A DNA stretch of 64,000 nt from assembly GCF_008122265.1 (NCBI RefSeq), contig NZ_CP043042.1, forward strand, positions 4,216,001-4,280,000. The letters are read 5' to 3'. Within the stretch, counting starts at the first letter, position 1. The number at the start of each line of letters is the position of its first letter. Under the pieces are notes generated by a model. It was not told where the DNA came from and did no database searches. It was given only the letters and a program-made list of their open reading frames with translations. Source of the DNA: Marinobacter fonticola. Its GTDB lineage: Bacteria; Pseudomonadota; Gammaproteobacteria; Pseudomonadales; Oleiphilaceae. Positions 42,864 to 53,461 of the stretch are shown one piece after another. Both the position numbers and the translations under genes were made by a program.

Positions 42864-44150
42864 ATGACGCAAACTTTCGACGTAATCATCGTCGGCGCCG
42901 GCATGGTCGGCGCGGCGCTGGCTAACGGACTCGGACGTTCCGGAATGACTGTCGCCCTGCTGGATCGAGAGACACCGGCAGAATTCGATCCGGATGCCGA
43001 GCCCGATTTACGGGTTTCGGCCCTTAGCGCGGGTAGCGAAAGCTATCTCGAACGACTGGGCGCCTGGTCACACATCCGCGCCATGCGACTGACCCCTTAT
43101 CGCCGCCTGTCGGTGTGGGATGCGGCCCCTCATCCATTCAGCCGGTTCGTGCCACCCAACCTGGCCCGCACGACCTTCGAAGCCCACGCACTGGGATGCG
43201 AGCACCTCGGCCATATCGTTGAAAACCGCGTAATTCAGCGGGCGCTATGGGATCACGCCGGCGAATGCGAAGGCATCACCCGCTTCACCGGTATCGATAT
43301 CCGCGATGTCGTCTCCGACGCCCAGGGCGTCACAATCGAGCTAGCGGACGGCCGGCACCTGACGGGCGAGCTGCTGATCGGCGCCGATGGCGCGCAATCC
43401 CGCATTCGCCAACTGGCTGGCATCGGCGTCACCCGCGACCAATACGCACAGCAGGCGATGGTCGCTAGCGTGCGTTACCGTGGGTCGCCGCAGGACATCA
43501 CCTGGCAGGCCTTCCATCCCAGCGGGCCGCGCGCCTTCCTGCCGCTGCACCGGGACGGCGAATTCAGTTGGGCCTCGCTGGTATGGTATGACGCTCCGGA
43601 CCGGTTAGCCGAGCTAAAGGGGTTGGACGAGCCCGATTTCATTGCCGCGCTGGTCAAAGATTTTCCCGCCGAACTGCCCCTGATCGACAGCGTCGCCGGC
43701 CGCGCCAGTTTCCCGCTGGCACGCCAGCACGCCAAAACCTATTCCAGTGGGCGCGCAGTCTTGGTAGGCGATGCGGCCCATACCATCAATCCGCTGGCCG
43801 GCCAGGGCGTCAACCTGGGCTTCCAGGATGCTCAGGTCCTACAAGAGGAGTTGGTGAAAGCCCGCCGCTCAGGCCAGCCGTTGGCCACGCCGGGCCTGCT
43901 GCAACGGTACGAAAACCGGCGCCGGCCCGCCAACCGTCGCATGATGCTGGCCATGGACCTGTTCTATCACGCCTTTAGCAACCGTATTCCGCCCCTACAT
44001 CTGTCCCGCAACATGGGTCTGGCGCTGGCCAACCATGTGCCGTTCGCCAAGAATCAAGTTGCCCGTTATGCCATGGGTATCGATGACCAATTGCCATCCC
44101 TACTGAGACGGCTGGTGGACCAGGCGCCGCGTCCGGCGTTCCTGAAATAG
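42864..44150 (+). CDS. UbiH/UbiF/COQ6-family ubiquinone hydroxylase
   Basis: A 428-residue FAD monooxygenase that hydroxylates the ring of ubiquinone precursors. Family marks are the FAD motif VIIVGAGMVGAALA (8-21), LRVSALSAGSESYL, HIVENRVIQRALW and the C-terminal GDAAHTINPLAGQGVNLG. The overall pattern is closest to UbiF/UbiI-type enzymes, but the exact ring position cannot be assigned from sequence alone. hinT follows 45 bases downstream, possibly in the same transcript. Confidence 0.88.
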   Translation: MTQTFDVIIVGAGMVGAALANGLGRSGMTVALLDRETPAEFDPDAEPDLRVSALSAGSESYLERLGAWSHIRAMRLTPYRRLSVWDAAPHPFSRFVPPNLARTTFEAHALGCEHLGHIVENRVIQRALWDHAGECEGITRFTGIDIRDVVSDAQGVTIELADGRHLTGELLIGADGAQSRIRQLAGIGVTRDQYAQQAMVASVRYRGSPQDITWQAFHPSGPRAFLPLHRDGEFSWASLVWYDAPDRLAELKGLDEPDFIAALVKDFPAELPLIDSVAGRASFPLARQHAKTYSSGRAVLVGDAAHTINPLAGQGVNLGFQDAQVLQEELVKARRSGQPLATPGLLQRYENRRRPANRRMMLAMDLFYHAFSNRIPPLHLSRNMGLALANHVPFAKNQVARYAMGIDDQLPSLLRRLVDQAPRPAFLK

Positions 44151-44195
44151 CTGCATCAACGCGCCACACGGCGCATGGATAATAAGGAGCCAAGT

Positions 44196-44561
44196 ATGGC
44201 CGAAACCATTTTCGATAAGATCATCAACCGGGAGATTCCCGCCGATGTCGTTTACGAGGACGACATCAGCCTCGCCTTCAAAGACATCAACCCCCAAGCA
44301 CCCGTACATTTGCTGATCATCCCCAAGCAGCAGATTGCCACCATCAACGACATTCAGGACGACCAGAAGGAACTGGTTGGCCATCTATTCACCGTGGCGC
44401 GGGACTTGGCGAAGGAAATGGGTTTCGATGAAGGCGGCTACCGCGTGGTCATGAACTGCGGGGAACAGGCGGGACAATCCGTATTCCATATCCACCTGCA
44501 CCTGCTGGCCGGCAAACCACTCGGCTGGCCGCCTTACACGGAAAAAATGAAGCAGGCCTGA
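44196..44561 (+). CDS. hinT: HinT-like HIT-family nucleotide hydrolase
   Basis: A 121-residue histidine-triad protein. The HIT motif is in SVFHIHLHLLAGKPLGWPP near the C-terminus, closest to HinT purine-nucleoside phosphoramidases. AAGGAG lies 7 bases before the ATG at 44196; an upstream ATG at 44175 would place that site inside the gene. Confidence 0.92.
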   Translation: MAETIFDKIINREIPADVVYEDDISLAFKDINPQAPVHLLIIPKQQIATINDIQDDQKELVGHLFTVARDLAKEMGFDEGGYRVVMNCGEQAGQSVFHIHLHLLAGKPLGWPPYTEKMKQA

Positions 44562-44568
44562 TCATGTG

Positions 44569-44610
44569 GTGTCCCGTGCGCTCAATTCGCTGAACATCGT
44601 CCGGGACACC
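44569..44610. terminator. Two-way hairpin between hinT and the GFA gene
   Basis: A perfect 9-bp stem GGTGTCCCG (44569-44577) / CGGGACACC (44602-44610) with a 24-nt loop lies between converging genes. No T-run, so termination is tentative. Confidence 0.4.
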
Positions 44611-44629
44611 GTCTCCACGGCGACCACCA

Positions 44630-45049
44630 CTACTGCCGAGCGAACAGGGCGAAAACGTCCTCTTCGGTCATGACCGGCGTTTCGTTGGCAAACGCGTAGT
44701 AGCTGGGCTTTCTGTCGATAAATATCTGGCTATCCATAACGAAGTCCATCCCCTTCTGGAATAGGCCTGCGGGGAAGATATAGTCGCCCGAGTTCTTCAG
44801 TTTGTAGAACAAATGGGTACCGCAGGTATCGCAGAAACCACGTTCCGCCCACTCCGACGAACGATAAACCGTTACGTGGTCCAGACCGGTTAGCCGCGAA
44901 TTCTTATTGCAGTGCACCGTCATCATCGGACCGCCGCCCCACTGCCGGCACATGCTGCAATGACATACATCGATCTCGTCCCGGCGGTCCGCCTGCACCT
45001 CAACGGCGCCGCACAGGCATTGGCCTTCCATTCTCTCCGGCGATCCCAT
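44630..45049 (-). CDS. GFA-family zinc protein
   Basis: A 139-residue protein of the GFA/CENP-V family, named for a glutathione-dependent formaldehyde-activating enzyme. Zinc-binding cysteines are visible in QCLCGAV (near 11-17), CHCSMC (near 32-37) and CDTCG (near 74-78). No other formaldehyde gene is nearby, so the activity is open. GGAGGG precedes the ATG. Confidence 0.85.
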   Translation of the reverse strand: MGSPERMEGQCLCGAVEVQADRRDEIDVCHCSMCRQWGGGPMMTVHCNKNSRLTGLDHVTVYRSSEWAERGFCDTCGTHLFYKLKNSGDYIFPAGLFQKGMDFVMDSQIFIDRKPSYYAFANETPVMTEEDVFALFARQ

Positions 45050-46884
<1,835 letters not shown>

Positions 46885-46945
46885 CGGAAAAGTCAGTGAT
46901 GGCGACTGTTAGCCGCGGGACCATCATTGGCTAGAAGAGCAGTAC

Positions 46946-46988
46946 GGCGCAGGCTGAAACGATCGGAGCCAGCCTGCGCCGATTTTAT
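46946..46988 (+). terminator. Rho-independent terminator of lamB
   Basis: 10-bp stem GGCGCAGGCT/AGCCTGCGCC (46946-46955, 46971-46980), then GATTTTAT. Confidence 0.85.
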
Positions 46989-47108
46989 CCACTCAGACAC
47001 TCCCCTCCCCATTCAACTTTCTTGTCGAATGGTAATTTTATTGCGGTTTTCTCTGCCGTGCGCTGACCTATCATTAAAAGGAAGCGTGTTCGTTCCAGGG
47101 AGGTAAAT

Positions 47109-47702
47109 ATGACCCACGACAACCTCAAGGAGTACCGCAAGAAGCGCGACGTCAAGCAGTCCGGCGAGCCCAAGGGCAACTCTTCCGGAAAAGCCGGCAA
47201 AACCACATTCGTCATCCAGAAGCACGACGCCAGCCAGCTGCACTACGATTTCCGTCTGGAAATGGACGGTGCCCTCAAGTCCTGGGCCATTCCCAAGGGT
47301 CCATCAACCGATCCGTCCGAGAAGCGCCTCGCGGTTGAAGTGGAAGATCACCCGCTAGACTATGCCAATTTCGAAGGCGTGATTCCCAAGGAGGAATACG
47401 GCGGTGGCACCGTCATGGTCTGGGATCGCGGCACCTACCGTAACCTGCGCGAAGAAGGCAACAAGTCCACCAGCATGCAACAGGCTTATGAAAAGGGACT
47501 GATCGAAGTCTGGCTCGACGGCGAGAAACTCCACGGCGGCTACGCCCTCAAGCGCTTCCGTGAAGGCAAGAAGCCGCAGTGGCTGCTGATCAAGATGGAC
47601 GACGAAGGCGCCGATGCCCGGCGCGATCCCACATCGACGGAGAACGAATCCGTCAAGACCGGGCGGGACATGAAGACCATCGCCGAGGAAGAGTCGTCCT
47701 AA
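47109..47702 (+). CDS. Stand-alone LigD-type 3'-phosphoesterase
   Basis: A 197-residue protein that contains only the phosphoesterase domain found at the N-terminus of bacterial NHEJ ligase LigD. Family residues are visible in FVIQKHDASQLHYDFRLEMDG (about 35-55), LDYANFEGVIPKEEYGGGTVMVWD and LHGGYALKRF. Such domains trim 3'-phosphates and ribonucleotides from DNA ends. No ligase, polymerase or Ku gene is present in the window. GGGAGG precedes the ATG. Confidence 0.9.
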   Translation: MTHDNLKEYRKKRDVKQSGEPKGNSSGKAGKTTFVIQKHDASQLHYDFRLEMDGALKSWAIPKGPSTDPSEKRLAVEVEDHPLDYANFEGVIPKEEYGGGTVMVWDRGTYRNLREEGNKSTSMQQAYEKGLIEVWLDGEKLHGGYALKRFREGKKPQWLLIKMDDEGADARRDPTSTENESVKTGRDMKTIAEEESS

Positions 47703-48013
47703 CCGTTGTCGACCTCGTCAGTCGGTTAGCGAGCACACAACGACACGCGGCCCTAGCCGGGGCCTTCGAGTTCGTAGGCGTGTCGACCCATTGACGTTTC
47801 TATTACCGGGCTCGAGCATAAGACCCATACCTTGGCTTGCTCCTTGGTAGGATCAGAAGCGCCTAGGATCTATCGCTCATCGCCAGCCGCACCCCTACGC
47901 AACAATCAACATGCCAGCCGCGAACCATTGGGCGAGCCTTCGGTCGAGATCAAGCATCCGATGAACGGCGTGGGGATCGCCACCGAGTTCGGGCATGGCG
48001 ATCCCCGGCTCGA
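47703..48013. other. Intergenic region after the LigD-type gene
   Basis: About 310 bases. A 7-bp stem CTAACCG/CGGTTAG (47699-47705 with 47723-47729) overlaps the LigD-type stop and may end transcription weakly. A 61-codon plus-strand frame (47832-48017) has no recognisable features. Nothing else is supported. Confidence 0.4.
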
Positions 48014-48688
48014 CTAACGAATCCAGTGCCCTGAAAGCTCGGAACCCGGCAGGTAGGCGACTACCACATCATGATCGCTGTAGAGAGAGTCTGTTTCGAT
48101 AAAACCGTTGGTCAGGGCGCTACCGCAGTCAGAGCCGGTCAGCCTGGCAATAATGACCTTGCCTTCGAGCGCGGAGGCGAGCAGACCCGTGGTTTCACAA
48201 CGTTTGTTGTTGACGGAGAACTGACCGTCGCTCTCCAGTACCAGCGATTGCAGTTCGCCATCGATCCGGATCCGGTAGGTGCCTGCCATGTCAGCCACAT
48301 CGTAAGCCAGGCTGTCGACTTCGGCACTCGCCAGGGCGACGGTTTTGCCGTCGAGCGAACAACTCAGTCCCGCGGAAACAGCCTGGCAGCTTGTTGCACC
48401 GCCAAAGCTGACCCCTTTCGATGTGGCATCGTAGCGGCCGGTGTACTCTGTGCGCCGGTCCTGTTCGTCGAGGATAACCAGGGTCAGGTTGCTGGTGTCG
48501 ACCAGGGTGGCCATGGTCAAGTTCGGTTGGCCATCACTATCCAGGTAAGCGCCGCTGTATCGGCCCTTCAGTTCGCCCAGGGTGATGGCTTGATCGCCAT
48601 CGTCGTCACTGTCAGAGCCGCCGCAGGCGCTCAGGACCAGCAAACTGCCGAACACCAGAGCAGACCGGTAATGGAAAAATCGTTTCAT
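48014..48688 (-). CDS. Lipoprotein of unknown function
   Basis: A 224-residue lipoprotein: signal with lipobox LSAC (lipidated C22) and an acidic linker GGSDSDDDGD. The body is beta-rich with paired cysteines (GATSCQAVSAGLSCS, NKRCETTG, GSDC). No known domain is recognised. It starts 10 bases after the SurE-like gene ends and probably shares its transcript. Confidence 0.75.
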   Translation of the reverse strand: MKRFFHYRSALVFGSLLVLSACGGSDSDDDGDQAITLGELKGRYSGAYLDSDGQPNLTMATLVDTSNLTLVILDEQDRRTEYTGRYDATSKGVSFGGATSCQAVSAGLSCSLDGKTVALASAEVDSLAYDVADMAGTYRIRIDGELQSLVLESDGQFSVNNKRCETTGLLASALEGKVIIARLTGSDCGSALTNGFIETDSLYSDHDVVVAYLPGSELSGHWIR

Positions 48689-48698
48689 ATGCCCCCCG

Positions 48699-49697
48699 TT
48701 ACTCCGTCAGCCCGTTGAGTTTCTGTGCCGTCAGGGCCACTTTGGCACGACTGGCCTGAACGTGGGCGTCGATAGTGCTGATGGTGACATAGCCTTCATT
48801 CACCAGTTTGCCTTCGGCGTTGTCGCTGTCGTCGTCTACCAGGCCGCTGGAGAAGGAAACTCCGGCAGCCCCGGCATAGGCTGCTTTCGCCATTGCAAGC
48901 GCCTGTTCTTCAGTCAACGAACTATCGGATGCCATGATGTTGCGAGCGACGTAGCTCATCATCGTTTCGTTTCCGGACATATCCTCAACGAACATGGCGT
49001 CGTGACCGCCGGCATTCCAGGCGACGTCGGTGAAGCGGTAACCCAGGTGGTTGGCCACATCGCTCGGTGTGTTGACGTTGAGGCCGGTGAACGCTGGTAA
49101 CAGGGCCTCGCCAGCGGCGCGACTGGCTTCGAGCTGGTCGACAACGTCAACGACAATCTTGGCCACTGTTACAGCCTTGGTGGCATCACCGTCTGCCGCG
49201 CTTACGGCGATCGCCGGAATGCCCCGGGCGATGCTGATCATGGCGGCACCCAGAGTGCCGGAGTTGTTGTTCATGTAACCCAGGTTGTTGCCTTCGTTGG
49301 GTCCGGAAATCACCAGGTCCGGTACCGCGCCCCAGACCTTTGGCGCCACCACGTCGAGGCCATGCAGCACGGCCATCACCGGGGTGCCCTCGGTGAAGTC
49401 CTCGAAAGCCACGGTCTCGTCGGTGTCGCCGACGCAGTATTGCTGCTGGCCTGCTTTACTGACGTCCACCGACACTGGCTCGAGGAAGCCCAAGGCGCCG
49501 CCCTTTCCGCTTTGGCCGGTGCAGGGGGCGGACATGATCACGCTATGGCCAGCCGCCTGCAGGGCGCCGAAAAGGAGCTGGATATTGTCCGTCTCCCAGC
49601 TGTCGTCGTTAGTGAGCAGGATGTTGAGTGCAGTGGCTTGGCCGCTGATCAGCATGCCACCCATAAGCGCCCAGGGGGTGATTGTCTTCAGTTTCAT
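48699..49697 (-). CDS. Exported SurE-like nucleotidase
   Basis: A 332-residue protein with a signal peptide (about 1-24, cleavage near ATA-L) followed by a SurE fold: metal-binding NDD in ILLTNDDSWE, and SGPNEGNNLGYMNNNSGTLGAA, matching the SurE SGxNxG and SGTVGAA segments. SurE proteins are metal-dependent 5'/3'-nucleotidases, usually cytoplasmic; this one is predicted periplasmic. ATG 49697 has CAGGAG upstream; the longer frame to 49907 adds no sensible sequence. Could salvage extracellular nucleotides. Confidence 0.82.
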   Translation of the reverse strand: MKLKTITPWALMGGMLISGQATALNILLTNDDSWETDNIQLLFGALQAAGHSVIMSAPCTGQSGKGGALGFLEPVSVDVSKAGQQQYCVGDTDETVAFEDFTEGTPVMAVLHGLDVVAPKVWGAVPDLVISGPNEGNNLGYMNNNSGTLGAAMISIARGIPAIAVSAADGDATKAVTVAKIVVDVVDQLEASRAAGEALLPAFTGLNVNTPSDVANHLGYRFTDVAWNAGGHDAMFVEDMSGNETMMSYVARNIMASDSSLTEEQALAMAKAAYAGAAGVSFSSGLVDDDSDNAEGKLVNEGYVTISTIDAHVQASRAKVALTAQKLNGLTE

Positions 49698-49794
49698 GCG
49701 TTGCTCCTGATTGGTGATGAAAACCAGGCACAGCGTGGGCTTTGCAGATGTCGGAACGGTGAAAAAGATATCCCGAAACGCGGTTTGGATATCC

Positions 49795-51000
49795 CTACAT
49801 CGCCTCGGCCGGGTCGCCTTTCGCTCCGGCCGGTGCCCCCAGGACGATCTGTTGCGGCGACAGAGAAAGTCGATAACGTGACTGAACATGAGCCTGCGAA
49901 CGTTCACTGACGAATAGATACGGTTCGGCCAGTTGCTCGCCTAAAACAGCGACCAACTCCTCCTTGATACGGTTGCGGTTCTGATCGAGGGACTTGGAGC
50001 GCAAACCGTTTTGCCTGAGGTCGTTGATCGCCTTGGTGTGACCCTGGTGCGCTGCCATTAACATCCCCAGCTTACGGCCTTCGGTCATATCCGGACGGTT
50101 CGAGGGCGGATTGGCAAACCAGCCATCGCCCTCCACGCGTCGGCGGGCATACCAGAAGTAGTAAAGCAGCGGCGTTGGCGGCAGGCTGACCGCCACCCCC
50201 CGTACCCGGACCTCGCCCGCCGACAGGTCGAAAGCCAGAATGTCTTGTGCAGTTGCTATGGCCCAAGCCCTTGAGATATCGAAATCGAAAAGCTGCAAAC
50301 TTCGGATAAACCAGGCCCGCTGCCTGTCATCCATCGATGCTGCACGTTCATCCAGCGCCAAGTCGCGCAGTTCGGCAAAGGGTCGATCGAAATGTTCGAT
50401 TAGATGTTCCAGCAAGGTAAGCTGCGCCGGCAATACGGTTTCCCCAAGTGGGGCTGTAAGCTGTTTCGCCTCGCGATGCCGTATGCCGTTGGACTTGATA
50501 CGCTCGTACCAGTCCCGCTGACGCCGGGATGCGGGTGCTGGCAATGCCCACAGAAGCACAAAAACCACTGCGCCCGGCACGAAACCCTGGAGCAGGACGG
50601 CGCCCCAGCGGGGCTCGCAATCCAGCGCCAGACCGGCGTGAAGCCATCGGCCTTCATGCTGCCAGCGAATGTCGATTGCCGGCGCAGGGGCCTCTGATTC
50701 TGCCAGCGCGCCGATCGTCTCAACCTGTGCCCGGCAGTGCCCCAAGGCATGCCCAAACAGGCCACCTGTCATGGTGAGATGGGCCAATGGGCCCGCCAGC
50801 CGCTGACGCAAATGCGCCATGAGCGACGGTCGATCGTCTCCGTTAACCAGCGCTTCGTTAATACGTACCGGGACGCTTTTCGACAGGGACTCGTCGAGAC
50901 TGGCCTCGAGAGTGTTTCGTGCAGTGAAGTAGGCAACACCGGAAAGCAGCAGGCTGAATAAGACAAAGCCCAGTATGAAAAGGCCCTGCAATCGCATCAA
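49795..51000 (-). CDS. Two-helix membrane protein with winged-helix-like cytoplasmic tail
   Basis: A 401-residue protein I do not recognise as a named family. Two transmembrane helices (about 5-27 and 133-154) flank a periplasmic domain (28-132). The cytoplasmic part is mostly helical, ending in a region (about 262-386) with the feel of a winged-helix DNA-binding domain: a strand pair VRVRGVAVSLPP, a helix LLYYFWYARR, a recognition-like helix LDQNRNRIKEELVAVLG and a final hairpin YRLSLSPQQI. The ATG overlaps the stop of the upstream solute-binding-like gene by 4 bases, so the two are translated together. A membrane-bound sensor-regulator reading the binding protein is an inference; the domain call needs a profile search. 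Confidence 0.6.
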   Translation of the reverse strand: MMRLQGLFILGFVLFSLLLSGVAYFTARNTLEASLDESLSKSVPVRINEALVNGDDRPSLMAHLRQRLAGPLAHLTMTGGLFGHALGHCRAQVETIGALAESEAPAPAIDIRWQHEGRWLHAGLALDCEPRWGAVLLQGFVPGAVVFVLLWALPAPASRRQRDWYERIKSNGIRHREAKQLTAPLGETVLPAQLTLLEHLIEHFDRPFAELRDLALDERAASMDDRQRAWFIRSLQLFDFDISRAWAIATAQDILAFDLSAGEVRVRGVAVSLPPTPLLYYFWYARRRVEGDGWFANPPSNRPDMTEGRKLGMLMAAHQGHTKAINDLRQNGLRSKSLDQNRNRIKEELVAVLGEQLAEPYLFVSERSQAHVQSRYRLSLSPQQIVLGAPAGAKGDPAEAM

Positions 51001-51845
51001 AGCCCCTCACACTCGGGAAAACGCGTTTCAAATGCGGGATCGATATGGGCATAGAGTGGCTTGAGGACGGTCATCGACTCGGCCAGCTCGCAGCGCAGAC
51101 CCGCATCCAGCACCTGGCGGCTGACAAACCAGGCGCCCGTAGGCCGATTCTCAGCGATCACGAGGCGCTGTTCCGGCGGCACTTCTCGCTCTCCGACCCA
51201 TTTCAGTCCGCTTATCACGTCAATCTCGCCCTGGGAAAACGCTCGATACAGGGCCACGCGATCGGTAAAGAAATGGAGCTGCCGGTCCTGCAAACGAATA
51301 TCGGCGGCTTTCAGCTGCCCCATGGGCAACTGGAACGAAGACTGGCTCTGGCTATCCTGCAGCAGGCCAATGCGCTTGCCTTCGAAATAGGCTTGGGAGA
51401 GTTCCGGCTTATCGCGATTGCTCAGCCAATAGACCGAATAATCCGGCGTCTGCTGCAACGTCGCGTAATAGGCTTCATAGTTCGCCAGTAGCCCCTTGAG
51501 CACACGCTCCCGGTTCCACAACAAGTCGAAATGCTGATCCGTCAGTTCCCGGGTTGTCAGTTGCCCCCTGGGCTGCCAGGAAATTTCCACCGCCTCGAAC
51601 CGGACGGCAAGCCCGGGCGATCGGCACAGTTGATCGGCCAGCGCCTGGGCGTAGTAGTTGGTTGTCGTGAGCACCCTGAACGTATCGCCACCGGCTTGCT
51701 CTGTCAGCGTGTTGCAGCGATAGGTGAAGAGCGGCCCCAGCGGCAGCGTCTCAATACGCGTCCAGGAGAGGGCAACGACGGTGACGAGGGCGGCCAACAG
51801 AACCAAGACCACAAGCACCGTATGGATCGACTTCGATAGGAGCAT
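50997..51845 (-). CDS. Membrane-anchored periplasmic solute-binding-like protein
   Basis: A 282-residue protein with one N-terminal helix (about 9-29) and a periplasmic domain resembling type 2 solute-binding proteins of the PhnD/ABC phosphonate-binding style: FRVLTTTNYYAQALADQLC, then FDLLWNRERVLKGLLANYEAYYATLQ, GKRIGLLQDSQSQSSF and ALYRAFSQGEIDVISGLKWVG. No transporter genes adjoin it; instead its stop overlaps the membrane winged-helix-like gene (ATGA), so it probably serves sensing rather than uptake. The ligand is unknown. Confidence 0.7.
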   Translation of the reverse strand: MLLSKSIHTVLVVLVLLAALVTVVALSWTRIETLPLGPLFTYRCNTLTEQAGGDTFRVLTTTNYYAQALADQLCRSPGLAVRFEAVEISWQPRGQLTTRELTDQHFDLLWNRERVLKGLLANYEAYYATLQQTPDYSVYWLSNRDKPELSQAYFEGKRIGLLQDSQSQSSFQLPMGQLKAADIRLQDRQLHFFTDRVALYRAFSQGEIDVISGLKWVGEREVPPEQRLVIAENRPTGAWFVSRQVLDAGLRCELAESMTVLKPLYAHIDPAFETRFPECEGL

Positions 51846-51985
51846 GGACCTTGCCAGATTGGGTAAAAACGGAATGCCTGGCAGGTTATGGAAGTTTTGT
51901 GACGGTTTGGTGACAGGATCGATTATGCCCGGAACCGAATCAGCAGATTCCTCGCGATCAATTAGTTTCAGGTCGGCGCGCCGGG

Positions 51986-52240
51986 CTACTTGCTGAATTC
52001 GGTCGGCCGCTCCAGGGCCAGGACTTCGTCGTCCAGATCATGCATTTTTCGAGTGAAAACCGCCTGGGCGTCGTAGAGCCCGCGGTTATAAAAATAAGCC
52101 CCGATTTCGTCAGCAAAAAAATCAATCAGGAACTCGGCGTCGAAACCGCCAATGTCCTGGTCCATCTCTTGCTGAAAGTAGCGTTTGACCTTTTGTACGA
52201 CCTGGCTTTTTTCTTCGTCTGAAAAACGAAACGTCTCCAT
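51986..52240 (-). CDS. DUF2164 family protein
   Basis: An 84-residue small protein matching DUF2164: FSDEEKSQVVQKVKRYFQQEMDQDIGGFDAEFLIDFFADEIGAYFYNRGLYDAQ is the family core (5-58, here named by its start and end FSDEEK and GLYDAQ). Function unknown. AAGGAA precedes the ATG. Confidence 0.85.
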   Translation of the reverse strand: METFRFSDEEKSQVVQKVKRYFQQEMDQDIGGFDAEFLIDFFADEIGAYFYNRGLYDAQAVFTRKMHDLDDEVLALERPTEFSK

Positions 52241-52364
52241 GACAACGCGTTCCTTTCCTAAGTGGACAGTGCCTCTCTGAACAATATATTTACCAGAATA
52301 TTAATAGGTTACCCAGGACATCCAGTGGCTGATCGCAGCGGTGTGCGAGAGGGGCAATAGCCCC

Positions 52365-52871
52365 TTATTGGCGATAGATAGAAAACTCCCGCTCGCAGCG
52401 CTTATGATCGCGATCCGTCACGGATTCGACAGCCTCGATGCGGGCAATGTAGCCGGCAGGCAGCCCATTCTCCCGCGCTCCGGTCAGCACGTGGTTCTTG
52501 TACCAATGGTAGGGTTTCCAGGACGGGTCGATATGGCGCGCGACGTAGAGACGTACATTAAACCGTTCGCCATTCTCAGCGACGACCTCCGCCTCTTTCT
52601 CCCGATAGCCAAAGCCCAGCCCCTCAATGCGATCCAGACGCCGCTTGTCTGTCGCCGAAATTTCGAACACGACGCCGATAACCCGATCCTCGGAATCACC
52701 GGTATGGGCGGCATCGCATTTACCGGAGCGGTCCTTGAGGCCCATCTTGTGGAACCGTAGAGCGTGTTCGGGTAAAGCCGCCACCGCCACGAACCGAGCC
52801 GACGCGACCCGCGCGGTCAGGCGGCGAAAGGACATATTCGAGCCGTAGGAAAAGCAGCGTATTACACTCAA
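52365..52871 (-). CDS. Gamma-glutamylcyclotransferase-like protein
   Basis: A 168-residue protein of the gamma-glutamylcyclotransferase-like fold. CFSYGSNMSF near the start is the family's substrate-loop motif, and VIGVVFEISATDKRRLDRIEG contains the expected catalytic glutamate region. Because the family needs YGSN within the first ten residues, I start at TTG 52871, whose TTGA overlaps the stop of the EF-hand gene; the longer ATG frame at 52940 would overlap that gene by 73 bases. The two are probably translationally coupled. Confidence 0.75.
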   Translation of the reverse strand: MSVIRCFSYGSNMSFRRLTARVASARFVAVAALPEHALRFHKMGLKDRSGKCDAAHTGDSEDRVIGVVFEISATDKRRLDRIEGLGFGYREKEAEVVAENGERFNVRLYVARHIDPSWKPYHWYKNHVLTGARENGLPAGYIARIEAVESVTDRDHKRCEREFSIYRQ

Positions 52872-53230
52872 GAGTCGTCCATCTGATCCCGAACTTTTTC
52901 GCGCTTCTCGACGCCAGTCGGGCAATCCGTGCATTGCCACTGGCGCTGCCCCTCCCGGGGATCGTCGAATTCGTCCGGCGTCACCTCGCCATCGCCATTA
53001 TTGTCATACATGTTCATGACTCGCTGTCCCCGGTCGCTTTCTTCATTACCGGTCTGAGAGCCCGCCGATGGCGCGCCAAAGGCGCTCAGCTCTTCCTCAT
53101 TGAGTGCGCCGTCGCCGTCCTTGTCGAGCGTCTGAAAATGGTCACGCGGGGACGAATCCCCACTCTGCGCCCAGGCACCCGGTACACAAAAGGCTGAAAC
53201 CACTACCGCCGTTACGATAACTTTGAGCAT
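52868..53230 (-). CDS. Exported EF-hand protein
   Basis: A 120-residue periplasmic protein: signal peptide 1-21 (ending AWA-Q) and two EF-hand calcium loops, DKDGDGALNEEEL (about 36-48) and DNNGDGEVTPDEF (about 76-88). A C-terminal CTDC pair follows. Calcium binding is well supported; the partner is unknown. GGGAGAG precedes the ATG. It heads a two-gene unit with the cyclotransferase-like gene. Confidence 0.85.
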   Translation of the reverse strand: MLKVIVTAVVVSAFCVPGAWAQSGDSSPRDHFQTLDKDGDGALNEEELSAFGAPSAGSQTGNEESDRGQRVMNMYDNNGDGEVTPDEFDDPREGQRQWQCTDCPTGVEKREKVRDQMDDS

Positions 53231-53461
53231 GATCGACTCTCCCTCGTCATGGATCTGCGGTGGAGCGGGCCGCCGCCCCGTTTACTCCTTTATTAGCATA
53301 GCGCGGCAACCGCACCCTGCTGTACGAGAATGCCAATAAAATATCATTCTAAAGAGAAGCTGAGGAAGAGGACCGGGGCTGTCGTTTTTGCACGACAGCC
53401 CCGGCAAAAATTTACGGTCGGCTTGCAAAGTGCGTCTGGAAAAATGGTTATCCGGGTAAGT

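Noticed and set aside
47832-48017. 61-codon frame after the LigD-type gene
   Set aside because: No recognisable features and it overlaps the lipoprotein gene end.
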